A stretch of 64,000 nt of DNA from Vicinamibacterales bacterium. Lineage in GTDB: Bacteria; Acidobacteriota; Vicinamibacteria; Vicinamibacterales; UBA823. The translations under genes and the position numbers were made by a program. The stretch spans positions 186,001 to 250,000 of the forward strand of contig DASCOS010000009.1 of the NCBI GenBank assembly GCA_036012125.1, in the 5' to 3' direction. Under the pieces are notes generated by a model. The model saw only the letters and a list, made by a program, of their open reading frames with translations. It made no database searches and was not told where the DNA came from. This document shows, piece after piece, positions 51,694 to 60,200 of this stretch. Numbering within the stretch: position 1 is the stretch's first letter; every line of letters starts with the position of its first letter.

Positions 51694-52962
51694 TCAACCT
51701 TCCTCCGGCAGCACCGTCCGGCGGACAACGCCTTCGATTGTTAAACCTTGAATGATGATCGAAAAAATAACAACACCGTAGGTCGCCGCAAGCAACAACT
51801 CCTTGACCGGTGACGGTGGCAGCGACAACGCTAGCGCAACGGAGATGCCTCCCCGCAATCCGCCCCACGTAAGTACGGGAATCGCGCCTCGTGTAAACGT
51901 TCGCATCAAGCCCAGAAGCGTGATTGAACCCGCCACACTTACGAAACGAGCCACCAAAACCACGGGAATCGCCAAGCCTACGGCAAGGCCAATCTTACCG
52001 TTCAAGGAGAGCGCTACGACCTCAAAACCGATGATGAGAAACAGAACTGAGTTTAGAATCTCGTCGAGTAACGACCAGAACGTTTCGATATGTTTTCGTG
52101 TGTTTACACTCATCGCGAATCGCGTGCCGTGATTGCCAATGAAGAGTCCTGCGACAACAACTGCAAGTGGCCCTGACACGTGTAACTGAATCGCGATAAC
52201 TGAGATCGTCATCACGAGAGAGAGCGTCATCAGTATCTCAAGGTTATGCTCGTCCACTTGGCGCATAACGCGAAAGGTGAGGTATCCCGTCAATAAGCCG
52301 AGTGCAATACCGCCGACCGCCTCGGTCAACAGTAGCTTTACCACCATCAGAACTGACACATTACCTGGTGAAGTGGCGTCAAGCCCCAACCCAACCAAAA
52401 CTGAAAAAATGACCACGCCCACACCATCGTTGAAAAGACTTTCGCCAGCGATCTTGGCTTGGAGTGCTTTCGGCACAGCAATCGTCTTTAGAATGCTGAG
52501 CACAGCGATCGGGTCAGTAGGTGAAATGAGCGCGCCGAAGACAAGGCACTGTAACCATGAAACGTCGAACCCGAGCGCGTGCCAACCTACGTAGGTCAAC
52601 GCTCCGACAATCAGTGTTGACGCGAGGGTGCCAACCGTTGCTAGCATCGAGATCGCCCAGCGGCGATTCAATAGATCGGCCAAGTCAACATGTAAGGCGC
52701 CCGCGAAAAGCAGAAAGCCCAACATGCCTTTCATCAGGGTTTCGTACAGGCCGATTTCAAGTAATACACCGTGGACGGCCGCGCGGAAACCAAGTGAAGG
52801 GATGAGGCTATCGACCGCCAGTGCGGCGAGCGAGGTTAAAAGAGCAATGACAACAAGGCCGATGCTATGGGGCAACTTCAGCCACCGGTGGTTCAGGTAG
52901 CCAAACGCCGCCGCTCCGGTCACGAGGAGGGTAGCAAGCTGGAGAACCGACTCTATGCCCAT
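51694..52962 (-). CDS. CPA1-type Na+/H+ antiporter (NhaP-like)
   Basis: A 422-residue inner-membrane cation:proton antiporter of the CPA1 family. The ion-binding region is FGALISPTDPIAVLSIL and AGESLFNDGVGVVIFS (the ND motif), with a conserved Arg segment in WGGLRGGISVALALSLP. About 12 hydrophobic segments are present (for example LEIGLYETLMKGMLGFLLFA). It exports Na+, Li+ or K+ in exchange for protons. The mRNA leader is unusual: a perfect 9-bp hairpin ends two bases before the ATG, and no Shine-Dalgarno sequence is visible. Confidence 0.93.
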   Translation of the reverse strand: MGIESVLQLATLLVTGAAAFGYLNHRWLKLPHSIGLVVIALLTSLAALAVDSLIPSLGFRAAVHGVLLEIGLYETLMKGMLGFLLFAGALHVDLADLLNRRWAISMLATVGTLASTLIVGALTYVGWHALGFDVSWLQCLVFGALISPTDPIAVLSILKTIAVPKALQAKIAGESLFNDGVGVVIFSVLVGLGLDATSPGNVSVLMVVKLLLTEAVGGIALGLLTGYLTFRVMRQVDEHNLEILMTLSLVMTISVIAIQLHVSGPLAVVVAGLFIGNHGTRFAMSVNTRKHIETFWSLLDEILNSVLFLIIGFEVVALSLNGKIGLAVGLAIPVVLVARFVSVAGSITLLGLMRTFTRGAIPVLTWGGLRGGISVALALSLPPSPVKELLLAATYGVVIFSIIIQGLTIEGVVRRTVLPEEG

Positions 52963-52964
52963 CG

Positions 52965-52988
52965 CGTCACTCTACTGTGAGAGTGACG
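52965..52988 (-). promoter_or_regulatory. Perfect 9-bp inverted repeat directly before the antiporter start
   Basis: CGTCACTCT and AGAGTGACG pair perfectly around a 6-base loop (ACTGTG). The structure ends two bases before the antiporter ATG (52962). It could be an RNA hairpin controlling ribosome access or a protein-binding operator; no sequence family is recognised. Confidence 0.5.
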
Positions 52989-52997
52989 TCTCATCCG

Positions 52998-53041
52998 AAA
53001 AAAAAATTGAAAAAATACTGCGAGCGCTCAGTTCAGCGCTC
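52998..53041 (-). terminator. Intrinsic terminator after the small lipoprotein gene
   Basis: On the minus strand GAGCGCT, a 6-base loop and AGCGCTC form a 7-bp stem that overlaps the TGA stop. It is followed by T6 and T9 runs separated by CAA. This is a textbook intrinsic terminator and separates the lipoprotein gene from the antiporter gene. Confidence 0.85.
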
Positions 53042-53441
53042 ATTCCCACGCAACCTCAATTTCATACGTGTCGTCGCCCCCCGTCCCCGTAGCAGTCACG
53101 CGTATGCTCTCAGGCCGATGCACCCGTTGGTTAAACGGCGTGCCGTCGCTTCCGCGAAGTTCACCCAACGAGAAGCGGTTTGTAGCCTCAGACTCCAAGC
53201 GGTATATCGTCGCCGAAAAGACCATCTGTCGTCCGACAGGAAACACTTCCAGTTTGAGGTCGTTCAGCCCGGTACCGGAGTGATTACTTACGCTTATGTT
53301 GAGTTGCGATCGTTCGATTTCGATCGGCCCTCCGGTCGGCGAATCGTATTCCCTACCTGATCCGCACGCCGTCACAACCACCATGATGCCTAAAATGACC
53401 GCCGCGGCCGCAATCTTATGAACATCTCCGCACTTCTTCAT
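53040..53441 (-). CDS. Small lipoprotein of unknown function
   Basis: A 133-residue protein with a clear lipoprotein signal: MKKCGDVHKIAAAAVILG then VVVTAC (lipobox). The mature part begins GSGREYDSPTGG and is a single beta-rich domain (LNISVSNHSGTGLNDLKLEV, SIRVTATGTGGDDTYEIEVA), likely an immunoglobulin-like sandwich. GGAGGG stands 7 bases before the ATG. It is followed by a strong terminator and preceded by a 322-base gap, so it is probably transcribed alone. No family is recognised. Confidence 0.78.
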   Translation of the reverse strand: MKKCGDVHKIAAAAVILGIMVVVTACGSGREYDSPTGGPIEIERSQLNISVSNHSGTGLNDLKLEVFPVGRQMVFSATIYRLESEATNRFSLGELRGSDGTPFNQRVHRPESIRVTATGTGGDDTYEIEVAWE

Positions 53442-53763
53442 AGTCTTACCCTCCAAAGAATCTATAGAAGACTAATGGCCGACCGGGGAATCAAGTTGTA
53501 TGAGCCGAACTGACACAACGGCCTTAGGAAACGGAACGACAAGCCAGTAGACTCTGGACCTGGGCCGGTTCTAGGAAAACCAAAGAGTATGACGCCGAAC
53601 GCCGAAGGTCTCATATTCACCACCGGGAACGGAACGCTGACCGTCTCAGAAAAGCAAACCTACACGGAAAGGCCGAGTCTAGCCCGATGAGACCGGGCAT
53701 GCAAGGTTGGACCGGGTGGGGCCGAATCGCTCATCGCGTCGAGGTGACGGCCACAGTGGTGTC
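53442..53763. other. Intergenic stretch without a supportable gene
   Basis: This gap lies between the small lipoprotein gene and the S9 peptidase gene, both on the minus strand, and should hold the lipoprotein promoter. Short frames on either strand (such as a plus-strand frame from the ATG near 53589) are interrupted by stops and do not look coding. No RNA gene or clear repeat was seen. Confidence 0.5.
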
Positions 53764-55779
53764 CTAGAAATGCCGCTCGTACCAAGCAATTGAACGTTCA
53801 AGTAGGTCTACTTGGTGGGCCGCCTCGCGAATGCCGTGACCCTCGCGTGGGTAGCGTACCATCACCACCTCCACGCCGACGTCTTTGAGTGCGATATAAA
53901 ACTGTTCGGCTTCAGCAATCGGTACATCATTATCGTTCTCGCCGTGCACAAGCATTGTTGGAGTCGTCACGCTGTGTGCGTAACGAATGGGTGACCGTTC
54001 CCAAAGCAAATCAATGATGCCATTTTCGTGGGGGTAAGCACCAAATTCTACGGCGAGATAATCATGATAGTAAGCCATGTAGTTGAAGCTGATGAGATTT
54101 GAAATGCTCGCTCGCGGAATCGCTGCCCTAAAGCGCTCTGTCTGCGTAATAATCCAATTCGTGAGCTGCCCACCATAGCTCCCGCCCTCGATCACCAACC
54201 GACCACCGTCAAGCCACCGGTACCTGTCGAGCGCTGCATCAACACCAGCCATTACATCTTTCGCTTCGCCACCGTTTTGATCCATAAAAATGGCGTCGGT
54301 CAGCTCCTGCCCATAGCCAGTCGACCCTCGGTAATTCACCATGAGTGTTGCCCAGCCGAGTCCCGCATAGACCTGTGCAGTTAGATTGAACGCCGCCCCT
54401 TGCTGACCGTGGGGACCACCATGGATCATGACCACCAGTGAATGACGATTTGCTGAATCAAGATCAACGGGTTTAGTAAGGAATGCCTCGATAGGTCGGC
54501 CATCGAAACTCGAAAACGTGAACGCTTCTACCTCAGCCGTCACACGCTCGGCAAGAAGCTCGGCATTTAGCGACGTCAATGGTTCCGACGAACCGTCGTG
54601 TCGCATATAGAGTTCAGCAGGGCCGCTCGGCGCAGTGAATGTGTAAGCGATCGCGCCATTGTCCGCCACCGACCAAGCGCCGACCCGTCCTCGATCAATA
54701 ACAGTCATGCGGGGTGAACCACCAGAGGTGGGCAGCTGAAACAGATGGACATTGCCACGTGCCTGAACCGTGAAGTAAAGCGACTGACCATCAGAAGCCC
54801 ACCGCACGCTCCGTTGACGATTATCAATGCTGCCGCCGAGCTCCTGGCGGTTACGCCCATCAGCGTCGAGAACCCACACGTGGGTGTCCTCCATCGTCGT
54901 CTCGGATGAAGTTAACGACCGTCGAGATCCTAAATAGGCGATCAGGCGACCGTCGGGTGACCATGTCGGTTGGTACTCCGCACTCGCCGTATCAGTCACC
55001 CTACGAATCGCGCCGTTTGCAACACGCACTGCATATATATCGTAATTAAAAACACGGTCCGGGTCCGGCTCGCGATTCGAAATAAACACAATCTCATCGC
55101 CTTGCGGTGACCAATCGATAGAGTGCTCGTAATAGATTCCGCTGGTAAGTTGATTTACGCGATTAGTAATTCGGTCAAATATGAATATATGCACTCGACG
55201 ATTGTCGTTAAACCGAGTCATCCCCTCTGAAGCCGTTGGCTTGTAGAGATAACGGGTGATGACCATCGGGTCACCCGCTGCCGCATCCTCTGCCTCACCG
55301 GTCGCCGACACGAAAGCAATGCGGTTGCCATCGGGGGCCCACGCAATTCGCTCGCCAGCTGACGGCAGTGGATGATTTGTACCTGTAATTGGCGTAAGAA
55401 ATTTTTCGGCCGAGCCATCCGCGCGCGCTACTACGAGTCCTGCCTGACCTTCCACCACGCCGAAGTAAGCAATCTCTAGACCGTTAGGTGACCAGCGAGG
55501 CCCCGAGGCAAAGCCACCTTCACCACCGAGTTTCGACACTTCGCCGCTTGCGATCTCCATTACCCAGACTTCTGAATAGGAACGCCCAGGTCGATCGCTT
55601 TTTCTAACGCTGTAGGCAACTCGCTCCCCGTCAGGTGAAAGTTGAACGTCGCCAACGGCCTGCTGCCGATAGAGATCGGCGGCTTCAAAGGGGCGAACTT
55701 GCGCACTCACCGACCGGTCGGCTCCTACCATCACGCCAATGACAACTAATAGAACAGTGATACACACGCGAGGACTCAT
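53764..55779 (-). CDS. Exported S9 family serine peptidase
   Basis: A 671-residue exported peptidase of the S9 family, distinct from the one at 28.1 kb. The signal peptide (ITVLLVVIGVMVGADRS) is cut at VSA|QVRP. A PD40/WD40-like propeller covers about residues 35-400 (LSPDGERVAYSVRK, WSPNGLEIAYFG, WSPQGDEIVFIS, WSPDGRLIAYLG). The catalytic domain has MIHGGPHGQQ, the nucleophile in IEGGSYGGQLTNW (GxSxG), the Asp in LVHGENDNDVPI and the His in YPREGHGIRE. AAAGGAG precedes the ATG. The MFS gene ends 162 bases upstream behind a terminator, so it has its own promoter. Confidence 0.94.
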   Translation of the reverse strand: MSPRVCITVLLVVIGVMVGADRSVSAQVRPFEAADLYRQQAVGDVQLSPDGERVAYSVRKSDRPGRSYSEVWVMEIASGEVSKLGGEGGFASGPRWSPNGLEIAYFGVVEGQAGLVVARADGSAEKFLTPITGTNHPLPSAGERIAWAPDGNRIAFVSATGEAEDAAAGDPMVITRYLYKPTASEGMTRFNDNRRVHIFIFDRITNRVNQLTSGIYYEHSIDWSPQGDEIVFISNREPDPDRVFNYDIYAVRVANGAIRRVTDTASAEYQPTWSPDGRLIAYLGSRRSLTSSETTMEDTHVWVLDADGRNRQELGGSIDNRQRSVRWASDGQSLYFTVQARGNVHLFQLPTSGGSPRMTVIDRGRVGAWSVADNGAIAYTFTAPSGPAELYMRHDGSSEPLTSLNAELLAERVTAEVEAFTFSSFDGRPIEAFLTKPVDLDSANRHSLVVMIHGGPHGQQGAAFNLTAQVYAGLGWATLMVNYRGSTGYGQELTDAIFMDQNGGEAKDVMAGVDAALDRYRWLDGGRLVIEGGSYGGQLTNWIITQTERFRAAIPRASISNLISFNYMAYYHDYLAVEFGAYPHENGIIDLLWERSPIRYAHSVTTPTMLVHGENDNDVPIAEAEQFYIALKDVGVEVVMVRYPREGHGIREAAHQVDLLERSIAWYERHF

Positions 55780-55851
55780 GGGTCTCCTTTGATAACGAGT
55801 ACGGTGAGCAGGATATCAGAGAAAGAACAGAGAAAATGGATGGTGGAAGCC

Positions 55852-55899
55852 AAAAACAAAAATTGCGGGGAAGGAAAAGTCGTCGGTCCCGCTTCCCCG
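55852..55899 (-). terminator. Intrinsic terminator after the MFS gene
   Basis: On the minus strand CGGGGAAG and CTTCCCCG form an 8-bp stem with an 18-base loop, followed by CAATTTTTGTTTTT. It lies about 43 bases after the stop of the MFS gene and ahead of the S9 peptidase gene, so it ends the M14-MFS transcript. Confidence 0.82.
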
Positions 55900-55941
55900 G
55901 CCTTGTTCCCGTTGACTTCTATCCTTTGAATCCCGCTCTGT

Positions 55942-57198
55942 TCAACGCAGTTCCCTGCCCCGTGTCTCCGGAATCCAAATCCAGAAAATGGCAGCCACAA
56001 TGAAGGCTGCAGACGTAATCGAAAGTGCCGGAGCAAAACCATGGGTCTCAGCAAGTGACCCGACAATCCATGGAGCTGCAGCGCTAGCCAAACGACCAAT
56101 GTTGTAGGTAAATCCCTGGGCCGTAGCGCGGATTTCAGTTGGATATATCTCCGCAGTCACCGCTCCGAATCCGCTAAACGATCCGGTTCCGAAGAACGCA
56201 ACAAACGGGCCCAACACGAGTAGCGCTATCGGGTTACGGGTAGAGGTGTAGGCAAGAATAAGCGCAGCCGCAATCAGTACGTAAACTATGTAAGTACGCT
56301 TCCTTCCAACGCGATCACTCACGAAACCGAACATTACGTAGCCAAGCCACATCCCAATTTGCATTGCGATGATTAGTGCGGACATCGCATATGCACTCAA
56401 TCCAATGCCCCCATCCGCTACCGATAGCGAGAGGTAGGCTGGAATCCACAGGTTGAAGCCCCACCACGCAAACATGATGCAGGCATTCATCAGGGTCACT
56501 GCAACTGTTAGGCTGCGCAGTTCACGCCGGAACATTGAACTGAAACGGCCTAAAGATTTACTGCTGCGTGCACTGGCCTGCCAGATTTGAGGCTCTTCAA
56601 GCCGCCGTCTAATCCAGACCGTGAACAGGGCTGGAAAAATGCCAACGAAGAACACTGCCCGCCAGCCCAAGCTTGGTAATACGAGTGCAGTCACGATGGC
56701 TGCAGCAGCGTATCCAAGAGCCCAGGAACTTTGCATGAGGCCAAGCGCCTTGCCTCGATGCTCAGCTGGCCACGTCTCTGAGATGAGCGCTGCACCGCTC
56801 GCCCATTCACCGCCCATGCCGATGCCCAAGAAGACACGGAACACAGCGAGCTGGCGCACCGACTGTGCAAAACCACAGGCTGCTGTGAACACGGAGTAGG
56901 TGAGGATGCTCCAGATGAGTGCGCGAACACGGCCGAAACGATCGGCGAACACACCGAACAGGATCCCGCCAACCGCGGAAGCCGCCAACGTCAGAGAGGC
57001 CAGTGAACCACCCGTTGCGGTGCTCATATTCAAATCAGCCATGAGCGCGGCGAGCACGAGCGCGTAAAGCATGACGTCAAAGGAGTCCAGTAGCCATCCC
57101 ATTGACGCGGCGACCAACGCACGCCTCGCAATTGGGGATGACTCTCGCCACCAATGTAAGCTCAGGAGGTTCGATGGTTTGCCAGAAGAAGTGGCCAC
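55942..57198 (-). CDS. MFS transporter of the metabolite:H+ symporter type
   Basis: A 418-residue 12-helix carrier. SMGWLLDSFDVMLYALVLAA with Asp in helix 1, the loop GVFADRFGRVRALIW between helices 2 and 3, FLGIGMGGEWASGAALISE in helix 4, and the second-half loop VMFGFVSDRVGRKRTYIVY are typical of aromatic-acid, lactate or shikimate-type MFS carriers, which import organic acids with protons. Start GTG at 57198; no strong ribosome site. It lies 45 bases after the giant M14 gene on the same strand and may import the products of that enzyme, which is inference. A terminator follows. Confidence 0.9.
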   Translation of the reverse strand: MATSSGKPSNLLSLHWWRESSPIARRALVAASMGWLLDSFDVMLYALVLAALMADLNMSTATGGSLASLTLAASAVGGILFGVFADRFGRVRALIWSILTYSVFTAACGFAQSVRQLAVFRVFLGIGMGGEWASGAALISETWPAEHRGKALGLMQSSWALGYAAAAIVTALVLPSLGWRAVFFVGIFPALFTVWIRRRLEEPQIWQASARSSKSLGRFSSMFRRELRSLTVAVTLMNACIMFAWWGFNLWIPAYLSLSVADGGIGLSAYAMSALIIAMQIGMWLGYVMFGFVSDRVGRKRTYIVYVLIAAALILAYTSTRNPIALLVLGPFVAFFGTGSFSGFGAVTAEIYPTEIRATAQGFTYNIGRLASAAAPWIVGSLAETHGFAPALSITSAAFIVAAIFWIWIPETRGRELR

Positions 57199-57243
57199 GA
57201 CTCAGCTACCGATGGTTTGAGCAGGCACTCAAGAACCAGACAG

Positions 57244-60200
57244 TCATTCCTCGTTGTTCTTCTCTTTTGGCGGCCTCGGCCGGTGCATCGTCAGTCGCAC
57301 ACCCTCGAAGAACTCGCTACCATCACGCTCGACCTCGTGCTTGCCGTCGGCGAGATATTGGAGAATTGCCTTGTCCCACTGCAAGCCAGCAGTTGCAACA
57401 AGATCCATCCAGGCACCATGAGCAGTTTCATCTGGCGCTTCAGTGCTGCCACTCCAAATAGTGACACGTGGGTTACGTGCCATGAAGCTCCGACTCCCCG
57501 CGCTAGCCCGCGACCCCTTGAGTGCCGTGTAGATCAGGACATCATCAGAGAAATCAAGCTTAAAATTTTCGTTGTCGTGATCAAATCCATATCGAGCGTA
57601 GCGAGCATAGGCTCTTTCGTTGAGCGCACGGACATCAGGCGCAGCGTTGATGTACTCGGTAATGAGGTCTCGAATAGCGAAAGCTGCCTCCTTATGGCGT
57701 GGATAGCGCGGATCGTCGAGATAGCTAAACCCCGGAATGAACCAGCCCCGCATCCCCCACCAACCACGTGATTGCGTCACCCGGTTCCGAACCCACCCGG
57801 CGTACTCCGAAAAGAGTTGGACCCATTCGTGTGATGGATACCCATGAGGGTTAAGAAAAATGTCGGGTAGCCAACTGCGCCACAAGTCAACGCGAATCGT
57901 CGATTCGGGATAGAGGGGATCACTGTTCCATTGGCCCGACGCAACGTCAACACCTAGGGCGCCAAGATATCCTGCATGCAACATATGGTTAGGGGTGCTC
58001 CTAGAAAGATCGTAGGCGAGCTGTGCACCGTCGGCGTTGGTAATAGGATGAATGATCACGTTCACCTTATTTAGCCGTGAGTTAAAGGCTTCGTCAGTCA
58101 GCAGTAACTCGGCCAACTTGAGCACATGGCTGGTCGATGACACCTCATTCGCATGCTGCCGTGCCGAGTAGATGACTGTCGGCTTGAACGTTGTCGCTTT
58201 CGCGTGCGACCAATGCGATGCTTCGATCGGCGACATGAGATCCATTGCCCAAACATCCTTGCCGAGATAGCTACCGCCAACTCGGTAGGTTGTAGCTTCG
58301 GGGTACTCGGCCATGACGGCAAGAACAGCGTTCGCTTCGGGTGGCGGAATCGGGGTCTCCCATTGGACGATCGGAGCGTCAGGGTCACGCGTCGGCGCGC
58401 CGCTCAGCAACGATCTGACGTCTGGAAACGGCGCAGGCCGGCTACCACGGATAAGCGATGCGGTTAGCTGGGTCTCAATATCAATCTCGTGCTCCCACCC
58501 AGCAGCAACGCGTATTTCTCCCAAACCGTGGTAAGCAAGCGCGTCCCGATATAGCCCGGCCTCACGTAGCCGTTCAAGGTTACCGACAAGAGAGATCAAC
58601 TGTGTAGCGGACATAATCTGCTCGTCCACCCGCTCAACACGTGTGCGTTTAACCAGTTCCGTCCACTCGTCGTGTTCCGAATCGACCTTGACGCGCAAAT
58701 CGAGTCGCTCGATACCATCCTGACCATCACGTACGTAAGCGGCTAGTGTCACTGGCTGTTCCAGGGCTACCCTGGGAATGTCACGCCGCAGGTGCCCAGC
58801 CAAGCCCCCCTCTTCTTGATAGCTCACAACAACCGCGGGCCGTGGTGAGCCAAAGCCGGTGAAACTAATCGTGGCAGTACCTGGGGTGCCATCCGATTTC
58901 GCCTGTACGATCGGAATAACCCGCCCCGGGTAATTGAGCGCTTGCCCACGAGCATAGCGGCCTAGAACATCAAAGAAGTGCAACGTACCAAAGTAGATCT
59001 CCTCGTGGAGTGCCTCCATTGGTGCAATCTGCTCTTGGTCGATGCCAAGCTGATAATCGGGCTCGCTCAGTGTCACCGCCACTGTAAGCTCACCAAAGTG
59101 CGGCGCGTCGGCTGCGCGGGGTTTACCCTCACTAAGCTCCATGACGTAGTCATAAATTGCTGGGAGCGTGGTCCCCTGAAAGTAATCCCAAAAGCGCTCG
59201 GGGTCGGTAATGATCCGTGTGTTAGCAACCTCGCGGTCGCCAACACGCGCGTCGAGCCAACCGGTGGTGACACGGACCTTCTCGTAATCGGGAAACTGAT
59301 CGAAATACGACCGCACCACTACCGCAGGTTCAAACACCTGCCGCAGCCGCTCGCGACCACGCGCGTCCCAAGCAATCACCTCGTAGGTCGGAGACCCAAT
59401 CGGCATCTTTTCGAATGTGATTTTGTCGAGTGCAAGGTCGAGCTCCCGGGCGAGTACTTCATCGATCGGATGCAGTTCAAGCAACCATCGCGTCGGGGTG
59501 TACATCGCTTGCTGCCGCCACCCGGGAGGCGGACCGATTTCGGCGAATCGAATCACAACTCGATCCACCGGCAGAGTTGCCAGCCTCGGCCGGACGGCGT
59601 CGTAGAGCCAACTGTAACCCTGCTTATAGGCCGAAAGGATCGATACCGATACTTCAGAAAGTGTCGCTCCGGCATCAACAAGCTCTTGAATCACCTGCTG
59701 CTCAATCCGCGAACGCATCATTGGCGGCTCGCTGAGTCTTGCTGTCACGGTGATCGGTTCATCCCACATAACGGTTGGAATAACCTTGTTGCGGAAGTGT
59801 TCCCAGAACTCATCGACTTCCGAGGGAATCTCGATCTCATCACCGATAACAACACCGTCTACTTCGACGGGCCGAGCCTCCTGGACATCAAGACTCTCCA
59901 CCGTTACGTCCAAGTCCGACACCGCTAGTGATGCTTCGACCGTTCTCCGAACCAAAACCTCTAAGCCCTGCTCGGGCTTCTCGACGAAGACGGTTACCTC
60001 AGCCGAAGTTAAAGAACGATCAGACAGTTCAGTGGCCAGTTGCTCAAGTTTGTACAGCGCCGTTACTGCCTGACCTGCCGGAGACCGACCCGACAGCAGG
60101 TTCCGAGCATCGTCCTCGACCGTGTCTATCGTGGTGCGATCCTTTCCCCGCTCCCAGATGTGAGGAAGCCGCTCGGTCAACTGAAGGATTGCCCGATCAA

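Noticed and set aside
58978-59928. A 316-codon plus-strand frame inside the giant M14 gene.
   Set aside because: It is antisense to a single continuous 1412-residue protein with recognisable duplications and a zinc site. His/Arg-rich composition marks it as a shadow.
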